Source: Alkalilimnicola ehrlichii
GTDB taxonomy: Bacteria > Pseudomonadota > Gammaproteobacteria > Nitrococcales > AK92
Direction: 5' to 3'
Length of the DNA: 64,000 nt
Assembly: GCF_003399765.1 (NCBI RefSeq)
Contig: NZ_NFZV01000006.1
Location: forward strand, 124,001-188,000
Made by a program: the position numbers and the translations under genes
Part shown: one piece after another, positions 1 through 10,601 of the stretch
How the letters are laid out: each line of letters begins with the position of its first letter
How positions within the stretch are numbered: the first letter of the stretch is position 1
The notes under the pieces: model-generated
The model's input: only the letters and a program-made list of their open reading frames with translations
The model's database searches: none
What the model was told of the DNA's origin: nothing

Positions 1-2414
1 TTGGCGTCGTACACGCCGCCGTGCTCTAGGCGATTACCGAGCGCGTCGTAGTCGTATGTGTAGGCGGTGTCGCCGTATAACGCTTCAACCAACCGGCCGG
101 CGGCATCGTAGGCGTACTGCCAGTCGTGAGCGTCATCGCCTCGCCAGCGGGTCAGTCGCCCGGCGGCGTCGTGGCTGTAACGATAATCGGCGGTGAATGG
201 GCCGTTATGGGCCAGTTGGGTGAGCTGACCGGCAGCATCGTAGTCGTAGTGGGTCGTCGCGCCGTTGGGCTGGGTTAGTCGCGTACGCCGGCCGAGGGCA
301 TCGTAGCTAACCTGGTAGTCGCCCAAGGCGTCGGTGATGCGGGTAACCAGCCCCCGGGCGTCGCGCGCATATTCGACCGTTTGATCGAGCGCGCTGAGCC
401 GAACCCGCTCGCCTTCGGCGTTTCGGGCGATGGAGACGGTTTCGCCGTTAACGAGCTCTTCGCTCAAACGGCCGGCGGCGTCATAGCTGCGGTTGACGAT
501 ACCCGTGGGATTCTCCGCTCGAATAAGCAGGCCGCGATCATCGTAGGCATAGTCGGTCCATTCGTCGCCGGCATCTTCTCGTATTAAGCGCCCGGCCACA
601 TCGTAGCTATAGGTGACCGCAATTCCGTTAAGCCGGGTAACGGTAACGAGGCGGTTGTCGTTCCGGTAGGCATACGTTTCTTGATTCTCATCGGGCCATA
701 CGCGGGCTATACGCCGCCCGTAGTCGTCGTAAACGAAGCGGGTTGTATTGCCGCCGGCATCGGTTAACGCCAGCCAACGACCGGCCGGGTCATACGCATA
801 GCGCGTGGTAGACCCGAGCGGGTCGCGGGTTCGCACTACGCGACCCAAGGCATCGTACTCAAACCGCGTGGTTTCCCCGGCAGCGTTTTCGACTGCAACC
901 AGGTTGCCAATGGCGTCATAGCTGAGCTGGGTCGTACGGCCTAAGGGGTCCGTGACCGTTAGGGGAAGGCCGATAGGGTTATACGTAAATTCGGTTTGCT
1001 CACCGTCTGCGTCGACGATGCGGATTAAATCGCCCTGCTCGCTCCATTCAAAACGTGTCACAGCACCCTGTGGGTCCTCTACCCGAATGGGGCTGCCGGC
1101 GGCATTGTAGTCAACTTTGGTCTCTCGGCCCGTTGGGCTAACGATGAGGTTGGGGTCGGGTAACTCCGTGTCATAAACGTAGCGCGTAACTGCGTCTAGA
1201 GGGTCCGCAATCTCGGTGATACGCCCTAAAGCATCGCGCACCATCTCCCAAGTTGCGCCGCTTGGGTCGGTTTCCGCAATAACATTGCCGTTTGCATCCC
1301 GCGCACTGCGGTGGCGTCGACCGGCAGGATCTATACGCTCGATGATGTCGCCATGCTCGTTATAATGAAAAACGTACTCGGCGCCTCGACGATCGGTTTT
1401 GCGGGTGGTGCGATCATTGGGGGCATAACGGTAATCCCACCGGTTTTCGCCTTCCGTGTAATCGCTAACACGACTGTTGTTATAGTTAACGGATGTCAGC
1501 ACTACGCCTGCCTCGTCCGTTACCCGCGTAAGCTGGTAATACACCATGCTGTCGTGCTGCGGACTAAACGGGCTGTAGCTGTAACGGCGGGTGCCGCCTT
1601 CGGGGTTGGTGACAGCGACTAAGTTGCCGTCAAGGTCGTAATCGTACTGCCAGGTACGGCCGGTGTGGTCTTCAACCGTGCGAACGTGGCCACGACTTGT
1701 ATAGGTAAGCTCCAACGCGCGGCCATGTTCATCGCTAATGGTAAGCAAACGGCCGTCGTCGGCGTAATCGTAGGCGAGTCGGTTGCCGTAGGCGTCCACC
1801 TCTTCGATGAGTCGCCCTAGGCTATAGGTTTCGTAGGCGCCGTCGGGATATATAAGCCGCAGCGCGCCGCCGTCCTGCGGAACGATGCGCCATTCCTGCC
1901 CTTGATGTTGAAAACTTACCTCGCCGATGGGTCGGCTGGTTTCGAAACGACGCCGTTCGCCGTTGGCTTGGCGCAGGATGTAAAAAAGCGCTTCGGCGTC
2001 GCCGTTATCACCGGACTCACGCACGACATAAAGCGCCTTATCGCAGCTCACACTCCAGCCATTTCCAAACAGCCCGCTGCGGGGATCGTGAGATTGATAG
2101 GTACGGGTCAGCTCCATGTGAGGTCGGCCAGGGAGCACAACATCGGTTTCGCGCCAAGTGAAGTGGCCAGTCGCTACGTAAACGGGAGAGCCTTGTTTGG
2201 AACAATCGCTCGGCCCTGTTTCGCAGTATCCGCCTTCGCAAGAGCCGGGGTCGCTATCTGGCCCCGGTTCTTGCCAATCCGTCGGATCGTGAGCTTGGTC
2301 CCAGGGGAAATGGTAAGCATGGGCAGGTAGAGAGAGTGCCGCGATAATTAATAGCACCCACAGATAAACTAAGCTGTACTGCTTAGGATTATATGACCAC
2401 TTCCTTGTCATCAT
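1..2414 (-). CDS. YD-repeat (RHS-type) exported protein, N-terminal part; runs off the left edge
   Basis: The reading frame is open from the ATG at 2414 to the window edge (804 codons, no stop), so the C-terminus is missing. Residues 1 to about 33 form a signal peptide ending in AHA. About residues 60-130 look like the DUF6531 domain found before YD repeats (PVYVATGHFTWRETDVVLPG, then TRTYQSHDPRSGLFGNGWS), preceded by a cysteine-rich CEGGYC segment. From about residue 170 the protein is a string of YD repeats (YDALGNRLEH, YDAAGRLT and similar), which in known RHS and teneurin proteins wrap into a beta-cage shell. Known RHS proteins often end in a variable, sometimes toxic, tip; that part is not in view. 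The start lies directly after the TAA of the upstream gene, and two adjacent ATG codons are possible. It is the last visible gene of a five-gene exported operon. Adhesin, toxin carrier or cell-surface shell are all possible. Confidence 0.9.
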   Translation of the reverse strand, partial: MMTRKWSYNPKQYSLVYLWVLLIIAALSLPAHAYHFPWDQAHDPTDWQEPGPDSDPGSCEGGYCETGPSDCSKQGSPVYVATGHFTWRETDVVLPGRPHMELTRTYQSHDPRSGLFGNGWSVSCDKALYVVRESGDNGDAEALFYILRQANGERRRFETSRPIGEVSFQHQGQEWRIVPQDGGALRLIYPDGAYETYSLGRLIEEVDAYGNRLAYDYADDGRLLTISDEHGRALELTYTSRGHVRTVEDHTGRTWQYDYDLDGNLVAVTNPEGGTRRYSYSPFSPQHDSMVYYQLTRVTDEAGVVLTSVNYNNSRVSDYTEGENRWDYRYAPNDRTTRKTDRRGAEYVFHYNEHGDIIERIDPAGRRHRSARDANGNVIAETDPSGATWEMVRDALGRITEIADPLDAVTRYVYDTELPDPNLIVSPTGRETKVDYNAAGSPIRVEDPQGAVTRFEWSEQGDLIRIVDADGEQTEFTYNPIGLPLTVTDPLGRTTQLSYDAIGNLVAVENAAGETTRFEYDALGRVVRTRDPLGSTTRYAYDPAGRWLALTDAGGNTTRFVYDDYGRRIARVWPDENQETYAYRNDNRLVTVTRLNGIAVTYSYDVAGRLIREDAGDEWTDYAYDDRGLLIRAENPTGIVNRSYDAAGRLSEELVNGETVSIARNAEGERVRLSALDQTVEYARDARGLVTRITDALGDYQVSYDALGRRTRLTQPNGATTHYDYDAAGQLTQLAHNGPFTADYRYSHDAAGRLTRWRGDDAHDWQYAYDAAGRLVEALYGDTAYTYDYDALGNRLEHGGVYDA

Positions 2415-2807
2415 TTACTCCCCCCTTATCGCCTGCATCCGCTCTGACAGAGTCTCGAACTGGTTATCGAGATAGAGCAGACGAAACTTCCAACTTGGGT
2501 TGTCATCTAGCCAAGCTTCGATTGCTTGACTGTTCTGCCGTCCATAAGCTGCGTGCTCGCCGGCGCTGGTCCCGTACTCTGCGTAAACGGCGTCGATTGT
2601 GCGTCGGGTCCGGTTGTCTAGGCTCGTGTCTTCAACGCGTGTGGCCTGATTCGCCAGCAATTCTATCCGCCTCTCCATGCCGGCCAGGGTGAGCTCGCGC
2701 ACCTCTACCTCCAGCTGCAGGAAGGTCTCCGGCGTCAGGCTGCCCCAGCCCAGTACTGGAGACAGCAGCAGTAATAGCGTAAGGAGTATCCGTTTTGTTG
2801 TAGTCAT
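2415..2807 (-). CDS. Small secreted protein of unknown function, operon partner of the YD-repeat protein
   Basis: A 130-residue protein. Residues 1 to about 22 are a typical signal peptide (KRILLTLLLLLSPVLGWG). The mature part is polar, rich in Glu, Arg and Leu and probably helical (LQLEVEVRELTLAGMERRIE), with no cysteines and no motif that I recognise. It sits between the PKD protein (11-bp gap) and the YD-repeat gene (its TAA abuts the next ATG), so the three are almost certainly co-transcribed and perhaps translationally coupled. By position it could be a chaperone, periplasmic adaptor or immunity-like partner for the large YD protein, but nothing in the sequence decides this. Confidence 0.8.
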   Translation of the reverse strand: MTTTKRILLTLLLLLSPVLGWGSLTPETFLQLEVEVRELTLAGMERRIELLANQATRVEDTSLDNRTRRTIDAVYAEYGTSAGEHAAYGRQNSQAIEAWLDDNPSWKFRLLYLDNQFETLSERMQAIRGE

Positions 2808-2818
2808 TGCCGGAGCCC

Positions 2819-5391
2819 TCAGTAGTAAATCCGTTGGAGGGTATACTCGGTTAGAGACCGCGAGCCGTTGGCATCCACTGCGGTCAGACCGATGCGATAG
2901 ACCCCTGGCGCCACGAACTCACCCGCCTCTCCCTGCAAGTTCCAGTACAGGGTATTCGTTCCCTCCGAGAACCCACCGTAAATACGCTGGGCAACGACTT
3001 CCCCCGTAGTCGCGTCGCTTACCGTAAGCTCGACGCTAGCCGCTTGTGTTAAATCGAAATCCACGAGCAGTTCCGGCTCTGCACCAGGGCTGAAAACAGG
3101 CTGAGCCGTACGCAAACCGCTGACATGCGCACCGCTGCGTACGTAAATCGCGTTGTCCGGCAAGGTGAATGCGAAAATACCGAACAAGAATCGATCGCCT
3201 CCCGGGGGCGGATGAGTCGGCCGTCGCTGTCCGTGCCGTACCAAGTAATCGTGTGGGAGCCTCTGCCTAGCGGCTGGCGTTGCATGAAGGTCACGAGCCG
3301 GGTATTGACTCGGAAGCGGCCCATGAAGGCCGTTACTTCTGCGGCTTCGTTGAGAGTGAACGTAATCTCCAGCGGATTATCGCCAAACGGCTGAAAGCTG
3401 CTCGGGACCGAGCTGCGCGGCGGGTTAAACTCCCTGTTGCCGGTTGTTTGGCCGAGGTCATGACGGTGGACTTGATCGCCGGTTTCATAGAGCAAGATGG
3501 CATAGTAGGGCCCTTCGGGCACCGCCGCTCCTTGGTCGTCACGGCCGTCCCAAGCATCTTGGTACGCGCCGGCAGCTCGATGCGACCAGGGCACGAGGGT
3601 ACGTACGACTTGGCCTTGGCTATTTTCAATGACCAAACTGGCACGCGCCGCCGCTCCAAGGGTAGTGCTAACCGTGGCGGTTTCCTCCAGAGCCAGATCA
3701 ATGGTGTCGTCGGAAACCGAGAGGGCGGTTTCCATGCGGACGGTGATGGCCAATACGTCTTCCGCTTGTTGCCCGTCCGCTGTTGTAATACGTAGCCGGG
3801 GATAGAATATGCCGGGCGATTCGTAGGTGTATTCAACGGTTGCTAACTCGCCAACTGCCTCGAACGAGCCGTCCCCGTTGAAATCCCAGGCCCACTCCGT
3901 CACCGGCTCATCGGCGGGATGCGAAGCGGTGCCCGAGAAATTAACCGTAAGCGGGCCATCACCGGCGGAGGGAGTTGCCGTAGCTACGACATTGGGCGCT
4001 CCCACCGGTGCCGCTCTAACGTCGATAATAGGCGCGCCATACTCGGTGCTGGCTCCCAAAACGTCGGTTACCCGCAAACGCGGGCTATAACTTCCCACTT
4101 GATCATAAACATAACTAAAGTCGGTGTACGGCCCGCTGTAGTCGTAAACACCATCGCCGGTGTAATCCCACTCGTATAGCGCGATGCCTTCGTTGTCGGT
4201 TGCCTCGACGCGGAAATGAACGGTAAGCGGGATTTCGCCGTTAGACGGCTGGGCGATAGCCGATACGACCGGCGGGGCATTCTTCACCTCCACGGTTACG
4301 TAGCCGATGTGCATGTCGCCACGGCTATCCTCAGCGCGTAAGGCGGCCCGATACGTTCCAGGTGTTGTATAGGTGAAGTCTTGATGCCGTCCTATGACTT
4401 CCGTCCGGTCGAAGGTGCCATCGCCTTCGAAGTCCCAGGCGTACTCCTCAATAGCGGTATCCGTGTCGACATCCGGGAAGAAACGCACTTGTAGCGGTGC
4501 GTATCCCACTTCCGGCACCGCGCGTGGGCGAGCTCGTAGCGGCGTTAATGCTACGGCATAGTGAAACTCGGCTTGCGCACGATTACCGAGCAGGTCCGCG
4601 GCAACGATTGCTGACGTGAGTTCTCCCTCCGGCCATTGGTCGCCTTCCGGAGGCTGGAGGAGCAAATCGCCCTCCGTATAGCTCATCCAGTTAGCGCGCT
4701 CCACACCATTGACATAAACCTGTACTTGCTCAGGATTCACACCAATGCCGGCATCAACAATGGAATACCGCAACGGAGCCCGAAGGTCAGAGAGAGTCGT
4801 TCCCTCTGCAGGGGAAACCGCTTGAATCACAGGCGGCAGCGTGTCGACTGAGAAGGCAACGTCGAGGGCGCCCACGTTACCCGCAAGGTCCGCGACTTGC
4901 ACGCGCAACTCGAGCTCACCTTCAGGCAACGGCCGATCTTGACTGGGACGCAGGACAATAAGGCCGCTGTCCGGCCTGCGTAACCAGGGCAGGAAATTGC
5001 GCAAAACTTCATAGAGATCGCTACCAACCAGCAGCTCATCTAAATGATTCCAGGGGCGACGGAGGTTGGTATAAACGAAATAGGTGTCGCTGGTGTAATC
5101 TTCGCCATTCACCAACAGTCGCCGCGACGAGCGGTCAATTCCGCTGCGACTAAGCCCTGTGCGGCCCACTTCTTCAACGGCAAAACGCACCTCAGCGCGC
5201 TGATCGCTAACGAAACTATTTGCTTCTGGCTCGATTAAAGAGATCTCGGGAGGGGTTCGATCAAATGTCGCTTCGGCGCTGACGGACAGCGTTATTAGAA
5301 CCAATAGCAAGTAACGATACCTGCCCTTCTTGGCCGTAGGTTTATCGCTCCGCCCCGCCGCCCCGCATCGGTGTCGGTGTCGGTCACCCAT
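2819..5391 (-). CDS. Exported PKD-domain and FlgD-like-domain protein (one-base frameshift near 3204-3208)
   Basis: An approximately 857-residue protein once one C is restored in the run read as GGGGG at 3204-3208 on the + strand; without it the frame ends early at 3049. A hydrophobic signal segment lies at residues 26-41. Ig-like stretches follow (about 42-285). Then come three PKD domains at about 290-370, 375-460 and 465-552, each with an Asp-rich loop (DFEGDGTFD, DYTGDGVYD, DFNGDGSFE), and finally three FlgD-type Ig-like modules at about 580-640, 673-760 and 775-855. PKD domains are extracellular beta-sandwiches for protein or sugar contacts; FlgD-like modules occur in many secreted proteins and do not imply flagella. 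It is the third gene of the operon running leftward from 7492. Inference: a surface or periplasmic scaffold for the YD-repeat protein. Confidence 0.85.
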
Positions 5392-5498
5392 GCTAACATC
5401 TCCCTTGTTTGCTTTATCCTTGCATTATGTGCCTGGGGCTGCTTCTACGGGCCGCGGAAGGTGCAGCGCTTTGCAGGAACGGCTACGCCCCATAGCGA

Positions 5499-6614
5499 TT
5501 ATTCAGGCACGATAAATGGCAGGTTTTTCACCCCTGCTTGCCCCATAAAACCGGCTACGTTAACGGTCATCACATGGTGCCCCGGCTCTAAGCCGCTTGG
5601 ATGAAAGCGCCAGCTAAGTGGCACATAGCCGTTTTCTTCTTCCGACACAAACTCGTAATTAACGAAAAAAGCCACTTCGAATAGGGTTCGCTGTAAGAGC
5701 CAGCGATCCTCCTTCGGCACATCGACACGAACTACTGTCGGCCCCGTCAACACGGGGACACCTGATTCGTCATGTTCGAAATCGCCTATAAACCACGCCT
5801 CCACATGCGGGTTTCGGTCATAAGCTCTTGGAATGAAATAATTCGGGGATAAAGCCTCGCCATCCCGCACAAGTTCTAGCTCGGTAAAATCGACATCCCG
5901 CTCGGGCCATTCCATTTTCCGGCGGTAGGTTAAGTAATCGAGCTCCTCGTTGCCGGAAGTAATCACGACGTCGCGAGGCAAGGAGAAAGCGCCGACAACA
6001 ATGTGTAAGCGCGGGTCGTCTAGAACACGGGCAACGCCATCTTTGTCAAAGCCACTCCACCGTTGAATACTCCTTCCCGCGAGCTTAGGCTCCCAGTCGG
6101 CCAGCGAGACGACCATTGCGCCACCACGAATACCCGCACGGATCAGCACGCGGGCATGGGTGGGCAGAACGTATTCGATATCGCCGCTAGGCGTCACGTT
6201 GCTCTGAAGGTTTCGCAATACAACGCCGCCACTCGTTTCTCGGGAGTCAATTCGCTGGCGTTCACCGTTGGTAAACTCGGCTTGCAAAGTAAGCACATAG
6301 GCCTCGTCCGGCACCAAGACGCCGTTCTTATCCTTGCCGTCCCAGTGCAGAGCGTGTTCACCGGCGCCGACTGTCTCCTCCGTGATCAAGGTACGAATAC
6401 GCTCGCCGTCCGGAGTGTAAATACCTACCTCGACCTTAGCAGCGTCGGCTACTTTAAAGGGTATCGCCAATAACTCACCCCGAACTGGCGAGAATTCGCG
6501 GTTTTCAAGTTGCCCAAAGCCTAAAGCACCCGCGTAGGACGCCGGCATCAAAGCGTAGAGCAGTGCGAAACAGATAATTCGCCCACAGCCGAGTACCCCG
6601 CCTTTATTTTTCAT
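5499..6614 (-). CDS. Exported protein with FlgD-like Ig domain
   Basis: A 371-residue protein with a signal peptide (CFALLYALMPASYAGA, residues 16-31). About residues 45-120 form a FlgD-like Ig module: AKVEVGIYTPDGERIRTL, then GEHALHWDGKDKNG and VPDEAYVLTL. This pattern recurs in the downstream PKD protein. The rest (about 130-371) is beta-rich and ends in a second Ig-like fold (LEPGHHVMTVNVAGFMGQ). I recognise no catalytic motif. Its start overlaps the stop of the upstream propeller gene by four bases, so the two are translationally coupled. Inference: a structural component of an exported assembly together with the PKD and YD-repeat proteins. Confidence 0.8.
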   Translation of the reverse strand: MKNKGGVLGCGRIICFALLYALMPASYAGALGFGQLENREFSPVRGELLAIPFKVADAAKVEVGIYTPDGERIRTLITEETVGAGEHALHWDGKDKNGVLVPDEAYVLTLQAEFTNGERQRIDSRETSGGVVLRNLQSNVTPSGDIEYVLPTHARVLIRAGIRGGAMVVSLADWEPKLAGRSIQRWSGFDKDGVARVLDDPRLHIVVGAFSLPRDVVITSGNEELDYLTYRRKMEWPERDVDFTELELVRDGEALSPNYFIPRAYDRNPHVEAWFIGDFEHDESGVPVLTGPTVVRVDVPKEDRWLLQRTLFEVAFFVNYEFVSEEENGYVPLSWRFHPSGLEPGHHVMTVNVAGFMGQAGVKNLPFIVPE

Positions 6615-7492
6615 CGCGCCACCTTGAGCGAACGTATATCGGACACACCCGGCGGCAATGCGATTTGTTGATCTATGCCGTTCGGCGACCAGCGTCTCAC
6701 CTCCGTGCCTAGCGGCGAGCGACGAATAAAGTAAACATTCCCCTCTTTATCGACAGCGGGATTCGTGTCGGCGACATTCCCCTCAGTCAATTGTTGGTAT
6801 TCCGCGCCATCAGCGGAAACGCGCCAAAGGTGGTACTGGCCTGCCTTGTTGGAGCTAAAGTAAATCCACCGCCCGTCTGGAGACGGTGTCGGCTCTTTTG
6901 CTATCGCGTTAACCCGCGTGACCTGCTCCGATCGGCCAGAGGCGAGATTTCGCCTCCAGATATCCTGAATTATTCGGCCGCAGTCCTTTACGCAAGCGAC
7001 TTGAGCGTAGTACAGCAGATCACCCTGATGCGCTGGATCGAATTGGCTAGATCGCTGAGAAATTACCGGTGCAAAACCAGGATTGCCGTGGGAATTCAAA
7101 GCAACGATAGATGTTTCCTCGCTAGCGCCTCCTTTAAGCCTAACGAGGAAAATACGGTTGTCCTGTTCGCTGTACGCCGGCTGAGCGAAGGCATCGTCTT
7201 GCGATTCCAGAAGGAGTTGGCTGGTACCCGAATCAAGCGAAAGCCGCCATAAACGGCCCTGTATATCGAGATAAACAACTTCTGCTTGCGCCTGAGAATA
7301 CGCGAAATCTGTGGGCTCTTCTGAAACGTCGCTAATTAAGGTCGGCTTCTGCTCGCCAGGACGCACTATCCATAAGGACCAGCGCTCCTCAGCATAGCCA
7401 AGAAACGCCGCCCCCGCCGGCCAAGTGGCCGCATGGGCCGCCGCCGACAAAAACACTATCGACAAGGCAACTGACAACGAGACTAAGCGCAT
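6611..7492 (-). CDS. Periplasmic TolB-like (PD40) beta-propeller protein
   Basis: A 293-residue protein with a clear signal peptide (residues 1-21, ending AHA). The mature part carries WD40-like PD40 repeats of the TolB type: PTPSPDGRWIYFSSNKAG followed by YHLWRVSADG, and a similar VDKEGNVYFIRR block. These blades form a propeller that usually binds partner proteins. The family is typically 280-430 residues, so it appears complete. It is the first gene of the leftward operon. It is not tolB itself: there is no tolQRA or pal nearby and the protein is shorter. Inference: a periplasmic docking factor for the exported proteins encoded downstream. Confidence 0.8.
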   Translation of the reverse strand: MRLVSLSVALSIVFLSAAAHAATWPAGAAFLGYAEERWSLWIVRPGEQKPTLISDVSEEPTDFAYSQAQAEVVYLDIQGRLWRLSLDSGTSQLLLESQDDAFAQPAYSEQDNRIFLVRLKGGASEETSIVALNSHGNPGFAPVISQRSSQFDPAHQGDLLYYAQVACVKDCGRIIQDIWRRNLASGRSEQVTRVNAIAKEPTPSPDGRWIYFSSNKAGQYHLWRVSADGAEYQQLTEGNVADTNPAVDKEGNVYFIRRSPLGTEVRRWSPNGIDQQIALPPGVSDIRSLKVAR

Positions 7493-7676
7493 CCCAACCC
7501 CTCAATCTTTTGATTTATTTTTAGCGTGAGGGAGCAGAAAAACAATAAGACATAAGCACTATTATCAATAATTTATAATTATTTAACACCTGTATATTGT
7601 GGGATATTTAGAAACGGGCACTATGCAACAATGCCAATGGTTTGCCAACGCGATGATAAGGGCGTTAAAACTTAGA
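7493..7676 (-). promoter_or_regulatory. AT-rich leader likely holding the promoter of the exported-protein operon
   Basis: Gene-free and strikingly AT-rich compared with its surroundings, especially 7540-7610. It lies directly upstream of the propeller gene that starts at 7492. Several TATAAT-like hexamers are possible on the minus strand, so I cannot choose one promoter. Confidence 0.4.
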
Positions 7677-7677
7677 A

Positions 7678-7695
7678 GCCCACCGATTAGTGGGC
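7678..7695 (-). terminator. Hairpin after katE
   Basis: A perfect six-base stem (GCCCAC/GTGGGC) with a six-base loop lies 12 bases beyond the katE stop. On the minus strand it is followed by a weakly T-rich stretch. A likely rho-independent terminator that separates katE from the exported operon. Confidence 0.5.
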
Positions 7696-7706
7696 GTATT
7701 CCTAAA

Positions 7707-9817
7707 TCATATCCGCTTCACTTTGGGCTCACGCTCCCACCAACGTAGCTGGCGACATTTTTGAACGAAACCGGCGACATCTGCGGCAGTTTTCAGCGTA
7801 ACGCAGCCCTCATCCAGATCATTCGCTATTCCCGCCTTGTCCAGCAAAGGCTGGGCCGCCTCGTCGTAGGCGATAAACTTCAGATGGGCGAAGGCATCGG
7901 CCACAAAGTCGCGAGCAGTAGCCTCGCTGGCAAGCAGCTTGGCGCCGTCGCTTGATGGCAGTAAGACGACGGCGTCGAAGACAACGGAGGGCCCACCGTC
8001 AAGCTTCTCGTCAGCCTCCACCCATACCCCATCGCTGGCCGTCACACCGCCGACCTGGGGGGCGACTAAAATCATCTGGGCGCCTTCACGTTGAAGTTGT
8101 TGCTGTAGGGCGGCCAACACGTCGGCATCGGCGCCGTCGGTAACCAAGACGCCTACTTTTCGCCCTTTAAAGCTGCCGGGCCCGTTTTGATGATACTAAG
8201 CGCAGGCGACTCGGGTAGATCCATGCGGGTCGGTTTGGCGGCCTCGGCTGGCGGCGGCAGCTGCGTTAGGCGCAATCCCTTTGCCACCGCTTTAGCTAAG
8301 TCCTGGTCGACGTTCAGCAGGTGAGAGACGACACGAGCGCGGATCGCCTCCCGCTCTACCTTACTCAGCTCGAAGGTAAAGGCCGCGATAATATGGCGCT
8401 GCTCAATGTCGGTTTGGCTCTTGTAGAACTGTCGCGCTTGGCTGTAGTGATCGGCAAAGGTTTCCGATCGCACGCGTAGCTTTTGCCCCTGAACGTCGCT
8501 TGGATAGGTGGAAAAGCCTTTATCCGGCGACTCCCGCGGCCCTTCGCCCCAGGAGTTCGGCTCGTAGTTCGCCCGCCCCTTAGGATTGACGAAAGCCATA
8601 TGGCCATCCTGCTGCAAGGTATGGAAAGGGCATTTCGGCGCGTTGATCGGTAAATGGGTAAAGTTTGGGCTGCCCAATCGCTTCAGTTGCGTGTCGAGAT
8701 AGGAGAAATTGCGCCCCTGCAATAAAGGGTCGTCGGTGAAATCCACACCGGGGACGATGTTTTGCGTACAAAAAGCGACTTGCTCGGTTTCGGCAAAGAA
8801 GTTGTCCACCGTACGATCGAGCACCAACCGGCCGACGCGCCGGATGGGGACTAACTCTTCGGGAATGATTTTCGTGGCATCCAAAACATCGAAATCGAAC
8901 GTGTCGGCAAAGTCCTCATCAAACAGCTGCAAACCAAGCTCCCATTCGGGGTAGTCTCCTGCTTGAATGGCATCCCACAAATCCCGTCGGTGGAAATCAG
9001 GATCGGCGCCGTTGATTTTCAACGCCTCGTTCCACACCACCGACTGCATGCCTAACTTGGGCTTCCAATGAAACTTAACGAACGTGGACTTACCTTCGGC
9101 ATTAACAAGGCGGAAGGTGTGGACGGCAAAGCCTTCCATGAACCGGAAAGAACGCGGAATAGTCCGATCCGACATGATCCACAACGCCATGTTGATGCTC
9201 TCCGGCATCAGAGAGATGAAGTCCCAGAAATTGTCGTGCGCCGTCTGCGCCTGAGGAAAACCGCGGTCCGGTTCCTGCTTCGCAGCGTGGATGAGATCGG
9301 GAAATTTGATAGCGTCCTGAATGAAAAAGACGGGGATGTTATTGCCGACCAGATCCCAATTGCCCTGTTTGGTGTACAGCTTGACGGCAAAGCCGCGAAC
9401 GTCTCGCGCCAAATCGGCGGAGCCTTTATTCCCTGCGACCGTTGAGAAACGCACGAATGCCGGCGTTTTCTCGCCTGGGCGCTGAAACAAGTCCGCCTTG
9501 GTGAATTCGGCTAAGGAGGCATAGTTTTCGAAGTAACCATGAGCCCCGAAACCGCGCGCATGAACGACTCGCTCGGGGATCCGCTCATGATCGAAGTGAA
9601 AAAGCTTTTCTCGAAAGTGGAAGTCTTCCAATACCGTTGGACCGCGGGCGCCGACCTTAAGAGAGTTTTGGTCGTCGCTAACCGGAATGCCTTGTTGCGT
9701 CGTGAGGGTGGGGGTTTTACCGCTTGCCGCCTGATGAGTCTCGCCACCTTGGCCGCGAACGACTTCCTCATCGGCAAAGCGTACGCGTTTTCCTTTGGAA
9801 TCATTCGTCCGCATCAC
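7707..9817 (-). CDS. katE: Large-subunit heme catalase HPII type (one-base frameshift near 8176-8183)
   Basis: Catalase: disproportionates hydrogen peroxide to water and oxygen in the cytoplasm. Restoring one base in GCCGGGCCCG at 8176-8183 joins two frames into a 703-residue protein, in the size range of clade-2 catalases (about 750). The essential His lies near residue 86 in [12 protein letters not shown]; the heme-side Asn region reads [12 protein letters not shown]; the heme-ligand Tyr region reads RNFSYLDTQ. The C-terminal 150 residues are the DJ-1/GATase-like domain typical of large catalases ([15 protein letters not shown]), encoded across the break. Read without repair, the small downstream frame would look like a free-standing DJ-1 protein, which it is not. 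It is monocistronic, with its own upstream space and a hairpin after it. Confidence 0.95.
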
Positions 9818-10065
9818 AGGCCTCCTTACCGTTACTCGCTACCGCTGCTCTCACACGGCTAGGCAGCAAGCTGTCAGCTCCGTATGAAGCGGTAGAAGAG
9901 ACTAAGAAGGTGGGGACGAATAGCCGCCTTATCTATCGGCGCCAGCTATCTCGCAAAGATCAAAGGGGCCGTTGCGGTAAACGCCTCAAGAGGAGGCGCC
10001 AAGTATTGTTGGTCAGGAATGGTGCAGGACTTCGCTCCGCAAGCGAAGCCCTGCGGGAAGCTCAT

Positions 10066-10424
10066 TTAAAATCCGGCCGCCATCATTCCACCGCCAATGC
10101 CCAAAAGCATCATAAACGCGAAAAAACCAGGTAAATCAGCAACAAGACGCCAAAAATGGTGAAATAGGTTTTCAACCGCGTCATAGCGAACATCGCTTCG
10201 CGGGCATCGTCTCGGTTATAGGCCCGATCCACCGCGCCGGCAGCCTGCATCAACATAACCCCCGCCCAGATCGGCACCCACGCAACCAATAAGCCGACAA
10301 TAGTGATCGCGGTCAGCACGCCCGAAAGGATCATCATGACCCCAATCAGTTGCATCCAAAACTTCGCCCGGTAAATCGGCTCGATGACATCGCGCGCCAC
10401 TGTTTGTTCTGTCGTGTTATTCAT
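10066..10424 (-). CDS. Small membrane protein, DUF5362-like (one-base frameshift near 10121-10126)
   Basis: As read, the frame stops at 10110 after 104 residues. Adding one base to the A run at 10121-10126 extends it to 119 residues with the tail LVFFAFMMLLGIGGGMMAAG, a better hydrophobic ending. There are two transmembrane segments (about 25-55 and 88-118) around a polar segment that contains AYNRDDAREAMFAMTRLK. The pattern resembles DUF5362 membrane proteins; this assignment is from memory of the family and tentative. Function unknown. It is divergent from the first sulfotransferase gene and downstream of neither katE nor the LPS genes in any obvious operon. Confidence 0.6.
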
Positions 10425-10601
10425 AATCTACCTGTTCAATCGTCTTTAACATCGCAGCCCCAAAGTCGAGGCTCCCCCAAGAAAGATCCACATTACCAGT
10501 AGTTGGTAAAAAATTGCAGGTCTAATGCCGTCAGGAGAGCGCTTGCGAGTGACTACCGGTGGGTGGTATTAAGACGGGTAAGACGAACCAGGGATGCTGT
10601 A

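Noticed and set aside
1-2300. Regularly spaced similar short sequences that could be taken for a CRISPR or satellite array
   Set aside because: They are codons of YD repeats in one open minus-strand frame with irregular spacing and no constant direct repeat.
3125-5238. Several plus-strand frames opposite the PKD gene
   Set aside because: They mirror a strong coding frame with signal peptide and PKD motifs, and have no starts with ribosome sites.
2819-6614. Flagellar hook-cap genes because of FlgD-like domains
   Set aside because: The proteins have Sec signals and PKD domains, lack the FlgD N-terminus, and no flagellar gene is near.
7707-8147. Separate DJ-1/PfpI-like protein downstream of a catalase
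   Set aside because: It is the C-terminal domain of KatE; one missing base near 8176-8183 splits the gene, and the joined frame matches large catalases.
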